Assembly: GCF_042670205.1 (NCBI RefSeq)
Contig: NZ_JBHUWD010000008.1
Span: 1-64,000, forward strand
DNA length: 64,000 nt
Reading direction: 5' to 3'
Origin: Luteimicrobium sp042670205
Lineage (GTDB): Bacteria > Actinomycetota > Actinomycetes > Actinomycetales > Cellulomonadaceae
Under the pieces are notes generated by a model. It was given only the letters and a program-made list of their open reading frames with translations. It had not been told where the DNA came from and did no database searches. The position numbers and the translations under genes are program-made. Below are positions 25,670-32,719 of this stretch, piece by piece. How positions within the stretch are numbered: the stretch's first letter is position 1; the number at the start of each line of letters is the position of its first letter.

Positions 25670-26484
25670 CCGACCAGCACCCCGACCACGGCCCGCTCAC
25701 GGCGGTGCTCCACGCGAGCGGCGACGAGGCCGCCCCGTTGCCGATCGTCCTGCTCCACGGGTTCCCCGTGGACCACCGGATGTGGGACGAGACCGCCGGC
25801 CACCTCGCCGGCCCGGCGCTCGCCGTCGACCTGCCCGGGTTCGGCGAGGCCCCCGACGCGGCGGGCGAGCCGTCCGTCGACGCGTTCGCCGACGCCGTCG
25901 CCGCGGCCCTCGACGCGCGGGGCGTGCGCCGTGCGGTCGTGGCGGGGATGTCGATGGGTGGGTACGTCGCACTCGCGCTCGCCGAGCGGCACCCGGCGCT
26001 CGTCGCGGGTCTCGCGCTCGTCGACACCAAGACGGTCGCCGACGCTCCGGCCGCGAGGGACAACCGGCTACGGATCGCCGCCGAGGCCGAGGCGAGCGGC
26101 ACCGTCGACGCGGTGCGCGGCATGAGCGAGACGATGCTCGGGGAGACGTCGAGGCGCACCCGGCCGGACCTCGTCCGGACCGTGGGCGGCTGGATCGGTG
26201 AGCAGCGTCCGGCGTCGATCGCCTGGGCGCAGCGGGCGATGGCCGGTCGCCCGGACCGGACCGCCATCCTCGAGGCGTACGAGGGGCCGGTGACGGTCGT
26301 CGTCGGGACGGAGGACGAGCTCACGCCCGTCGAGGACTCCGAGCACACCCTCGCGCACACGAGCGCCGCGAGCGACGGGGCGCTCGTCCTCGCGCCCGAC
26401 GCGGGGCACCTCGCCACGCTGGAGGCGCCGGAGCACGTCGCGGGCGCCCTCGACCGGCTGCGGGCCCGGGCGCTCGAGGGCTGA
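25666..26484 (+). CDS. Alpha/beta-fold hydrolase
   Basis: 272 residues of the pimeloyl-ACP-esterase or haloperoxidase-like group. Oxyanion motif LLHGFPVDHRMWD. Nucleophile elbow GMSMGGYVAL (Ser in SMGG). The acid residue is probably in VGTEDELTP, and the terminal histidine is in APDAGHLATLEAPE. Substrate unknown. The ATG overlaps the previous hydrolase stop by 4 nt, with GGAGGA upstream, so the two are translated as a pair. Two unrelated hydrolases paired in this way may act on the same pathway, but nothing shows which. Confidence 0.82.
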   Translation: MTDQHPDHGPLTAVLHASGDEAAPLPIVLLHGFPVDHRMWDETAGHLAGPALAVDLPGFGEAPDAAGEPSVDAFADAVAAALDARGVRRAVVAGMSMGGYVALALAERHPALVAGLALVDTKTVADAPAARDNRLRIAAEAEASGTVDAVRGMSETMLGETSRRTRPDLVRTVGGWIGEQRPASIAWAQRAMAGRPDRTAILEAYEGPVTVVVGTEDELTPVEDSEHTLAHTSAASDGALVLAPDAGHLATLEAPEHVAGALDRLRARALEG

Positions 26485-26491
26485 GGCGCCC

Positions 26492-26521
26492 GACGCGTGA
26501 CGGTACCCGCCGTCACGCGTC
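26492..26521. terminator. Bidirectional terminator-like palindrome
   Basis: GACGCGTGACGG (26492-26503) and CCGTCACGCGTC (26510-26521) form a 12-bp perfect stem with a 6-nt loop between two convergent genes. The right arm contains the stop codon of the minus-strand gene (26513-26515). Confidence 0.7.
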
Positions 26522-26848
26522 GCGGGTACCGCCGTCCGGGGCGGCACGGAGCGCACGCTCGAGCGCGACGTCGAGGTCGACCGACTCGCCGTCCCGACCG
26601 CCCGCGCCCAGGACGAGCGGAGGGTCGCTCGGCGTCGGGGTGGTGCCCGTGAGGCGGGCCCGGAGGCTCCGGGGTGCGGTCAGCACGTAGAAGCTGCCGT
26701 CCTCGCCGACGGCGGCCGTCCGGTCGGTGCGCAGGTACCAGCCGCGCAGCGGGGTCCGGTACGAGCTCCCACCGCCGTACGCGCGTACGCGCAGCGGGAC
26801 GGGAGCGGGCCCGTGCGCAAGCGCGCGCTCGACGAACTCCGCCAGCAT
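26513..26848 (-). CDS. Conserved hypothetical protein
   Basis: 111 residues from the first available ATG. Not recognised by name. The segment with YRTPLRGWYLRTDRTAAV followed by GSFYVLTAPRSLRARL and DPPLVLGAGGRDGESVDL resembles an uncharacterised small family in related actinobacteria. The frame stays open for about 36 codons upstream and reads like an amphipathic helix (HELAARLDARRDAESARAR), yet it contains no ATG, GTG or TTG. The real N-terminus is therefore doubtful. It lies directly downstream of the coiled-coil gene. Confidence 0.6.
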   Translation of the reverse strand: MLAEFVERALAHGPAPVPLRVRAYGGGSSYRTPLRGWYLRTDRTAAVGEDGSFYVLTAPRSLRARLTGTTPTPSDPPLVLGAGGRDGESVDLDVALERALRAAPDGGTRDA

Positions 26849-26954
26849 CCGCCGCGCCCGGGCCGACTCCGCGTCCCGGCGTGCGTCGAGACGCGCCGCG
26901 AGCTCGTGCGCCGTGCGCGCGCGACGGGCGCGCTCGTCCTCGGCGCCGTCGGCG

Positions 26955-28337
26955 TCAGGCGTGGGCCTGCTCCTCGGCCTCGTCGGCCACCTCGGCCGCG
27001 GCCTCCGGCTCGTCCGTCACAACGGTCGCCGCGGCGCGGGCGCGCTGAGCGCGGGTGCCGGACGACGCCGGGGGCTTGGGGGGCAGCGGCGGGTTGAGCA
27101 TGGAGAGCTCGGGAGTCTCGACACGCTCGGCGAGCAGGGCCCGCAGCTCGTCGAGGTACGTGGTGATCGACTCGTGCTGACGGCTCAGGTCCTGGAGCTG
27201 GCGCGTGGCCGCGAGCCGGTGCTGCTCCGCCTCGAGCGTCGCGTCCGCGACGGTCTGGTCGGCGAACGCGCGGGCGTCGGCGAGGATGCGGTCCGCGTTG
27301 CCGCGGGCCGTGGCCAGGAGGTCCTTGGCGTACTCGTCGGACTCCTGGCGGACCTTCTCGGCGTGCTCGAGGGCCGCGGCGACGCGCTCCTCGGCCTCGG
27401 CGGCCTGCGACTCGGCGGCCGCGACGAGCGCCGCCGTCTCCTTCTGTGCGCTCGCGTGGCGCTCGGCGGCCTCGCGCTCGACGTCCTCGCGGCGGGCCGC
27501 GATGTCCATCTCCGCCTCGGCGAGGGAGACGCGCGCCTTCTCGCGGAGCTCCTCCATCTCGGCCGTGACCGCAGCGGCGGCCTCCTGACCGGCGCGCTTC
27601 GCGTCGGCGAGCTGACGCTCGACCTCGACGCGCGTGCGCTCGCGCAGCTCGCTGGTCTCGCGCTCGGCGGCCTCGCGCAGCGCCGTCGTCTCCGCGGCGA
27701 CCTCGGCGCGCAGGGCTGCGGCCTCGTTCTCCGTCTTGACGCGCAGCTCGGTCGTCTCGCGCTCCGTCACGGCCTTGGCCTGGGCGAGCTCGCGCTCGAG
27801 GGTGGTCCGGCGCTCGTGCTCCTCCGTGGCGAGAGCGCTCTGGATGCGCGACGCCTCGCGCTCCGCCGAACCGACGAGCTCCTCCGCGCGCCGCTGCGCG
27901 TTCACGAGCGTCGTCTCGGCCTCGCTGCCGGCGGCCGAGCGGATCTCGTCGGACTCGCGTCGCGCGTCCGCCACGAGCTCCGCGACCTCGGTCTCGGCGC
28001 GGTTGCGGATCTGGCCGGCCGCGAGGTTCGCGCGGGCCATGATGTCGGACGCCTGCTGGTTCGCCTGCGCGAGGATGTCCGAGGACTGCTCCTCCGCGGT
28101 GCGCAGGAGCTGCTCGATCCGCGAGCCCAGGCCCGAGTACGACGGCCGCTCGACCTCGCGGGCCTGGCGCTGCGCGTCGGCGACCTCTGCGCTGAGCTGC
28201 TGCACCCGGACGTCGAGGGACTCGACCTGCCCGTGGGCCTCGTCGAGCGACTTCTCGAGGTTGGCGATGCGGTTGTCGACCAGGCCGCGGTCGTAGCCGC
28301 GCATGACGATCGGGAACAGGGACTGCTCGTCGGACAC
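26955..28337 (-). CDS. DivIVA/FilP-like coiled-coil protein
   Basis: 460 residues, almost entirely coiled coil. An N-terminal DivIVA-like module, LFPIVMRGYDRGLVDNRIANLE, is followed by about 380 residues rich in Ala, Glu, Arg and Lys with heptad character. It ends in a proline-rich patch (PPLPPKPP) and an acidic tail. The layout matches the polar-growth scaffold proteins (DivIVA, Scy, FilP) and the so-called cellulose-binding proteins of actinobacteria. A role in polar or septal cytoskeleton is inferred. GTG 28337 is chosen for GGAGG 5 nt upstream. Confidence 0.78.
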   Translation of the reverse strand: MSDEQSLFPIVMRGYDRGLVDNRIANLEKSLDEAHGQVESLDVRVQQLSAEVADAQRQAREVERPSYSGLGSRIEQLLRTAEEQSSDILAQANQQASDIMARANLAAGQIRNRAETEVAELVADARRESDEIRSAAGSEAETTLVNAQRRAEELVGSAEREASRIQSALATEEHERRTTLERELAQAKAVTERETTELRVKTENEAAALRAEVAAETTALREAAERETSELRERTRVEVERQLADAKRAGQEAAAAVTAEMEELREKARVSLAEAEMDIAARREDVEREAAERHASAQKETAALVAAAESQAAEAEERVAAALEHAEKVRQESDEYAKDLLATARGNADRILADARAFADQTVADATLEAEQHRLAATRQLQDLSRQHESITTYLDELRALLAERVETPELSMLNPPLPPKPPASSGTRAQRARAAATVVTDEPEAAAEVADEAEEQAHA

Positions 28338-28651
28338 GAAGACCTCCACGGATGTGTTCGGCCGCACGGGGAACGTCCCCCCGGTGACCGCGTGCGACGT
28401 GGTGCGCCCGCCTGCGCGAACGCGCGGCGATGGTCGCCGTCTGCCGGCGCGGTCTTGATCGTGTGGCCCGAATCGGAAGGATACATGGCGAGCCTGCGCC
28501 TGTGGAGGGGGCGTGAACGTGCGCGCCGAAGGGTGTGCGCGCGTTTCCGGGTATCGGGCATGCGGGACGAATCTCCAGGGGCCGCCCCTATCCTGAGGTG
28601 TCCCGCCCTGATCCTCGAGCTTCTCGAGACCCCTCGACCGGAAGGAATCGA
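28338..28651. other. Divergent promoter region
   Basis: 314 bp between the coiled-coil gene (minus) and the membrane-protein gene (plus). Possible plus-strand -10 hexamer TATCCT near 28598. TTGATC near 28453 with GATACA about 19 nt later is another weak promoter match. No gene or repeat is seen. Confidence 0.4.
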
Positions 28652-29785
28652 GTGCCGTACCGCATCATCGGACTCGTCCTCGCCGTCCTCGGCGTGGTGT
28701 CCGCGGCGCTCGGCGTCGCCTCCGCGACCGTGTGGCGCGCCGACTCGACCGTCACCGCCACCACCCAGCTCCCGTCCGACGGCCCCACCCTCGTCACGAC
28801 CGGGCCCGGCGTGCTCGGCCTCGTCGACGACCGCGTGAACATCACGGCCAGCGCGCCCGACGGCGGCGACGTCGTCATCGCGGTCGGCCGCGCCGACGAC
28901 GTGACCGGCTGGGTCGGCGACGACCCCGCCGCCCGGGTGACCGGGATGAGCGACTGGTCGACCCTCGCCACCCGGACCACCACCGGAGACACCCCGAAGA
29001 CCGCGCCCGACCCGTCGACGTCCGACATGTGGGTCTCGTCGACGTCCGGCACCGGCAAGGTCACGCTCCCGTGGGCCGCACGCCCGGGCCAGTGGTCCGT
29101 GCTCGTCGCGGCGACCGGTGACGACGCCCAGGCGCCCGCGCTCTCGCTCACGTGGGACCGCGAGGTCACGACCCCGTGGCTCTGGCCGCTCGTCGGCATC
29201 GGCGTCGTCCTCGTCGTCGTGGGGCTCGTCCTCGTGTCGGTCGGGCGCCGCAGCACCCGCAACCGTCGACAGGAGGCCGTGCTCGCCGTGGCCCGGACGT
29301 CGGTCCCCGCACCGCCCGCCGCCCGCGCCGTGGGCGACGAGCCCGCGGTCAGCACGACGACGACGCTCACCCGTCGCGAGCTGCGCGAGCAGGCGCTCCG
29401 CGAGGCCCAGAACGCCCCGCGCCGTCGCAGCCGTCAGCGCGGCGCGAAGGAGACCGAGGACGCCGAGGCCTGGGCCGGCCCCGCCGCGCCGTCCGACGAA
29501 CCGGAGACGTCCACCGTCGCCATCCCGGTCGACGAGACCGCGAAGGGCGCTGCCGACGCCTGGCGCCGCCGGTGGAACGTGCCCGCCCGGATCCCCCCGA
29601 TCGAGCAGCAGCCCGCGGCGCCCCCGGCCCCGTCCGCCGGCGCGCCCGGCGCCGCCGCGCCCCCTGCTGCGCCCAGCGCCACCGCGCCCGCCGCAGCACC
29701 CGCGCCCGAGCAGGGCGGCACCCCGGCGGCACCCGGCTGGGACGACATCTTCGGAGCTGGCCAGGGACGGAGGGCGCGCAAGTGA
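28652..29785 (+). CDS. Two-helix membrane protein with extracytoplasmic domain
   Basis: 377 residues, function unknown. A first hydrophobic helix (IIGLVLAVLGVVSAALGVASA, residues about 5-25) and a second (WLWPLVGIGVVLVVVGLVLV, about 175-195) flank a domain of about 150 residues that should lie outside the cell. The C-terminal half is cytoplasmic, low-complexity and Pro/Ala-rich, with a basic helical patch (TRRELREQALREAQ). GTG 28652 has GGAAGGA upstream. It overlaps the lipoprotein gene by 4 nt, suggesting a shared envelope function. Confidence 0.78.
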   Translation: MPYRIIGLVLAVLGVVSAALGVASATVWRADSTVTATTQLPSDGPTLVTTGPGVLGLVDDRVNITASAPDGGDVVIAVGRADDVTGWVGDDPAARVTGMSDWSTLATRTTTGDTPKTAPDPSTSDMWVSSTSGTGKVTLPWAARPGQWSVLVAATGDDAQAPALSLTWDREVTTPWLWPLVGIGVVLVVVGLVLVSVGRRSTRNRRQEAVLAVARTSVPAPPAARAVGDEPAVSTTTTLTRRELREQALREAQNAPRRRSRQRGAKETEDAEAWAGPAAPSDEPETSTVAIPVDETAKGAADAWRRRWNVPARIPPIEQQPAAPPAPSAGAPGAAAPPAAPSATAPAAAPAPEQGGTPAAPGWDDIFGAGQGRRARK

Positions 29786-30885
29786 CCGCCGACCTGACCC
29801 CCGCACCGACCCAGGAGCCCGTGAACTCGATGCACCCTGACGCAGCGAACCGTCACCCTGCCCCCGCCCACCGCGCACGCCGCCTCGGCCGCCTCGCTCT
29901 CCCGACGTCCGTCGCCGTCGCGGTCGGTCTCGTCACGACCGCGTGCTCGACGCCGGTCCCGCAGCCCACGCCCGAGGCCACCGTCACGCAGCCGGCGCTG
30001 AGCCTCGACCAGGACACCGCGATCCTCGGCAAGGTCGGCGACGTGCTCGCCGTCGCCGACAAGAAGCGCGACGCGAAGGCGCTCTCGCAGCGCCTCTCGG
30101 GGCCCGCGCTCGCGATGCGGACCGCGGAGCTCACGGTCGCCAAGAAGGTCAAGTCCGACGACGACGTGACCGCCCTGCCCACCAAGGTGCAGACGGTCGT
30201 CGTGCCGACGTCCACGACGTGGCCGCGCGCCGCGTTCGCGGTCTCGGCGCAGCCGTCGGGCACCGAGCCGCCGCGTCTGATGGCGCTCAAGCAGAGCTCG
30301 GCCCGCGACGACTACGCGCTGTGGGGCTGGGCACGCCTGTTCCCCGGGATCACGATGCCGACGTTCGCCGCGCCCGGCACGGGGAGCGCCGCGGTGACGT
30401 CGGACGACACGACTCTCGTCGTCACCCCGAAGACGGCGGTCGCGAGCTACGTCGACGTCCTCAACAAGGGCAGCAAGTCCAAGCACGCGAAGAGCTTCGC
30501 GAAGGACGCCTTCCGGACGGGCCTCGCGTCGAAGGCTGCAGCCCTCGACAAGAACAAGGACTTCAAGTCCGCCAAGGGCAAGTACAGCGAGACGTTCACG
30601 GCGGCCAAGGGCGAACCGGTCGCGATCCGCACCGCTGACGGCGGCGCGCTCGTGATGGCGGACGCGTCGGCGGTCGAGAAGACGTCCGCCGAGTCGAAGG
30701 CGAAGATCGCGCCGTCGACCGCAGCGACCAAGGCACTGTTCGGGGACACGAAGCCCACGAACACCCTCGTCGTCAAGTACCGCGACGTCCTCGCGCTGTA
30801 CGTCCCGCCGTCGGGCGCGTCGGACGCGAAGGTCAAGGTCCTGGGCGTCGAGCACGTCCCGGTGAAGGTCCAGACGCACTCCTGA
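29782..30885 (+). CDS. Predicted lipoprotein
   Basis: Up to 367 residues, not recognised. The hydrophobic signal LGRLALPTSVAVAVGLVTTACS ends in lipobox TTAC, so the mature protein should be attached to the outer face of the membrane. A linker rich in Pro and Thr precedes a domain with VLNKGSKSKHAKSFAKDAF and a closing beta-rich segment. The start is unclear: GTG 29782 (GTGA overlap), GTG 29821 or ATG 29830, the last giving a more typical signal length. Coupling to the upstream membrane protein suggests they work together. Confidence 0.72.
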   Translation: MTADLTPAPTQEPVNSMHPDAANRHPAPAHRARRLGRLALPTSVAVAVGLVTTACSTPVPQPTPEATVTQPALSLDQDTAILGKVGDVLAVADKKRDAKALSQRLSGPALAMRTAELTVAKKVKSDDDVTALPTKVQTVVVPTSTTWPRAAFAVSAQPSGTEPPRLMALKQSSARDDYALWGWARLFPGITMPTFAAPGTGSAAVTSDDTTLVVTPKTAVASYVDVLNKGSKSKHAKSFAKDAFRTGLASKAAALDKNKDFKSAKGKYSETFTAAKGEPVAIRTADGGALVMADASAVEKTSAESKAKIAPSTAATKALFGDTKPTNTLVVKYRDVLALYVPPSGASDAKVKVLGVEHVPVKVQTHS

Positions 30886-30914
30886 GCGCGGGCAGCACAG
30901 GCCGGCGCGGTCTC

Positions 30915-30920
30915 TAAGAT
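30915..30920 (+). promoter_or_regulatory. Candidate -10 box, leaderless ybbN-like gene
   Basis: TAAGAT 7 nt before ATG 30928. It overlaps the in-frame ATG at 30919, which argues that 30928 is the real start. Confidence 0.5.
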
Positions 30921-30927
30921 GGTCGTC

Positions 30928-31866
30928 ATGAGCCAGCCGACCGGACCTTCGTTCGACGTGCGCGGAGCAGTGGACCTGTCCGCGCTCCAGCGGCCCACCG
31001 TCCCGCCTCCCGGTGAGCCCGGTGGCGCTCCGGTGGCCGACGGCTACGTCGTCGACATCACCGACGAGACGTTCCAGAGCGTCGTCGAGGACTCGACCCG
31101 CTACCCGGTCGTGGTCCTCCTGTGGCTGCCGACCGACGAGGCGAACGCGACGCTCGCCCAGACGCTCGGCACCCTGGCGGCGCAGTACCGGGGCCGGTTC
31201 CTCCTCGCCCGCGTCGACGTGCAGGCCTACCCGGCGGTCGCCCAGGCGTTCCAGGTGCAGGGCGTGCCGACCGTGGTCGCGGTGCTGCAGGGGCAGCCGC
31301 TCCCGCTGTTCCAGGGCAACGCGTCCGTCGAGCAGATCCAGGGCGTCCTCGACCAGGTCCTCGCCGCCGCCGAGCAGAACGGCGTCACCGGCACGGTGCC
31401 CGCGGGCGACGACGCGCAGCCCGACCGCGAGCCGGAGCCCGTCGAGGAGCCGCTGCCCCCGCTGCACCAGGAGGCCTACGACGCGATCGAGCGCGACGAC
31501 CTCGACGCCGCCGTCGCCGCCTACACCAAGGCGATGAAGCAGGACCCGTCGGACGCCCTCGCGAAGGCTGGCCTCGCGCAGGTCGAGCTGCTGCAGCGCA
31601 CCCGGGACCTCCAGCTCCAGGCCGCCCGCGACGCGGCCGCGGCCGACCCGGCGGACATCGACGCCGCCCTCGACGTCGCCGACCTCGACCTCTCCGGCGG
31701 CAAGGTCGACGACGCGTTCGGGCGCCTCATCGACCTGGTCCGCACGACGTCCGGCGACGACCGTGAGCGCCTGCGCAAGCGCCTCGTCGACTACTTCGAG
31801 ATCGTGGGGACGCAGGACCCGCGGGTCGCGACCGCCCGCCGGGCGCTGGCGAACGCGCTGTACTGA
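30928..31866 (+). CDS. YbbN-like thioredoxin-fold/TPR protein without cysteines
   Basis: 312 residues. A thioredoxin-like domain (about 40-145) is followed by an acidic linker and TPR-like helices (about 175-310), the architecture of the YbbN/CnoX co-chaperone, which protects unfolded proteins and hands them to DnaK or GroEL. The active-site position reads WLPTDEAN instead of WCxxC, and the whole protein contains no cysteine, so it cannot be a disulfide reductase. ATG 30928 is preferred over 30919 on promoter position. Confidence 0.82.
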   Translation: MSQPTGPSFDVRGAVDLSALQRPTVPPPGEPGGAPVADGYVVDITDETFQSVVEDSTRYPVVVLLWLPTDEANATLAQTLGTLAAQYRGRFLLARVDVQAYPAVAQAFQVQGVPTVVAVLQGQPLPLFQGNASVEQIQGVLDQVLAAAEQNGVTGTVPAGDDAQPDREPEPVEEPLPPLHQEAYDAIERDDLDAAVAAYTKAMKQDPSDALAKAGLAQVELLQRTRDLQLQAARDAAAADPADIDAALDVADLDLSGGKVDDAFGRLIDLVRTTSGDDRERLRKRLVDYFEIVGTQDPRVATARRALANALY

Positions 31867-31924
31867 ACGCGAGGCCGCGGGCGGGCTCGGCCATGCGGTG
31901 ACGGACGCCGTCGGCTCCTCGACC

Positions 31925-32040
31925 ATGCGGATATCCACATTTTAATCCCGGAGACGGTGCATATCCGCATGTTCGGCACACCGCGGGGTGGATGACCCCA
32001 TGTTCGGCACACGGCGGCGTGGATGACCGCATGGTGTGCG
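31925..32040. repeat. Inverted and direct repeats between convergent genes
   Basis: ATGCGGATA (31925-31933) and TATCCGCAT (31962-31970) form an inverted repeat around a relatively AT-rich spacer containing ttttaat. Two 30-nt near-identical direct copies beginning catgttcggcacac start at 31968 and 31999, a 31-nt period. It lies downstream of both flanking genes. It could end transcription or bind a protein. Confidence 0.6.
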
Positions 32041-32088
32041 CCTGCCGGGTGCGGACCGGAGCCGCGACACGGCCCCGTGGACGTGGTG

Positions 32089-32637
32089 TCAGCGCGGCCC
32101 GCGCGCGACGGCAGCCTGCACGCGAGCCAGCTCGTGCTCGGGAAAGAGCTCCGTCGGGAATCCGTACAGCATCGTGCCGTGGCGCGGGCGCACCAGGACG
32201 GCCCCGTCGGCCCTGCGTATCGACCGGAGCGAGGCATAGGAGTACTCGTTCGCCCCGAGGGGACCCCGCGTCGCGAACGCGTCAGCGCCGAAACCCGACC
32301 ACAGTTCCGTGCCCGGCGTGAGGGTGCGCCGGAGGAGCCTGGTGAGCCGAATCCTCAGCAGCAACGGCAGCCCGAGGATCACCACGGCCATGTAGGCGAT
32401 CAGGGCGATGCCCAGGCCGACGTCGACCGCGCACAGGCCGATCGCGACGACGAGCAGCACGGCCCAGAAGACGAGCATCCGACGCGACCGCATGGTTCCT
32501 CGCGCGAGTGCCCGGGCCACGCGCGCAGGCGTCCCCGCGTCGGCGACGAACCGATAGGTCAGCGCGAGGGGGCCGGGAGCCGCGGTCGGCGAGGGCGTCG
32601 GCGCGGACGAGGGGGGAAGCGCGGACTGCTGAGACAT
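32089..32637 (-). CDS. YcxB-like membrane protein
   Basis: 182 residues. A Pro/Ser-rich N-terminus, two adjacent hydrophobic helices (MLVFWAVLLVVAIGLCAV and ALIAYMAVVILGLPLLL, residues about 54-95), then a small cytoplasmic beta-rich domain with YSYASLRSIRRADGAVLV, the pattern of the YcxB C-terminal domain. Function unknown. ATG without a clear Shine-Dalgarno. TAGGGT about 50 nt upstream could be its -10. Confidence 0.65.
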   Translation of the reverse strand: MSQQSALPPSSAPTPSPTAAPGPLALTYRFVADAGTPARVARALARGTMRSRRMLVFWAVLLVVAIGLCAVDVGLGIALIAYMAVVILGLPLLLRIRLTRLLRRTLTPGTELWSGFGADAFATRGPLGANEYSYASLRSIRRADGAVLVRPRHGTMLYGFPTELFPEHELARVQAAVARGPR

Positions 32638-32719
32638 CGACGGCTCCGACGTGGGCGGGTGCGCGCCGAGGTCGGCGCGGCGACACCCTACCGCTCGGGC
32701 GGCGCCGGCGGGGCAGCCG

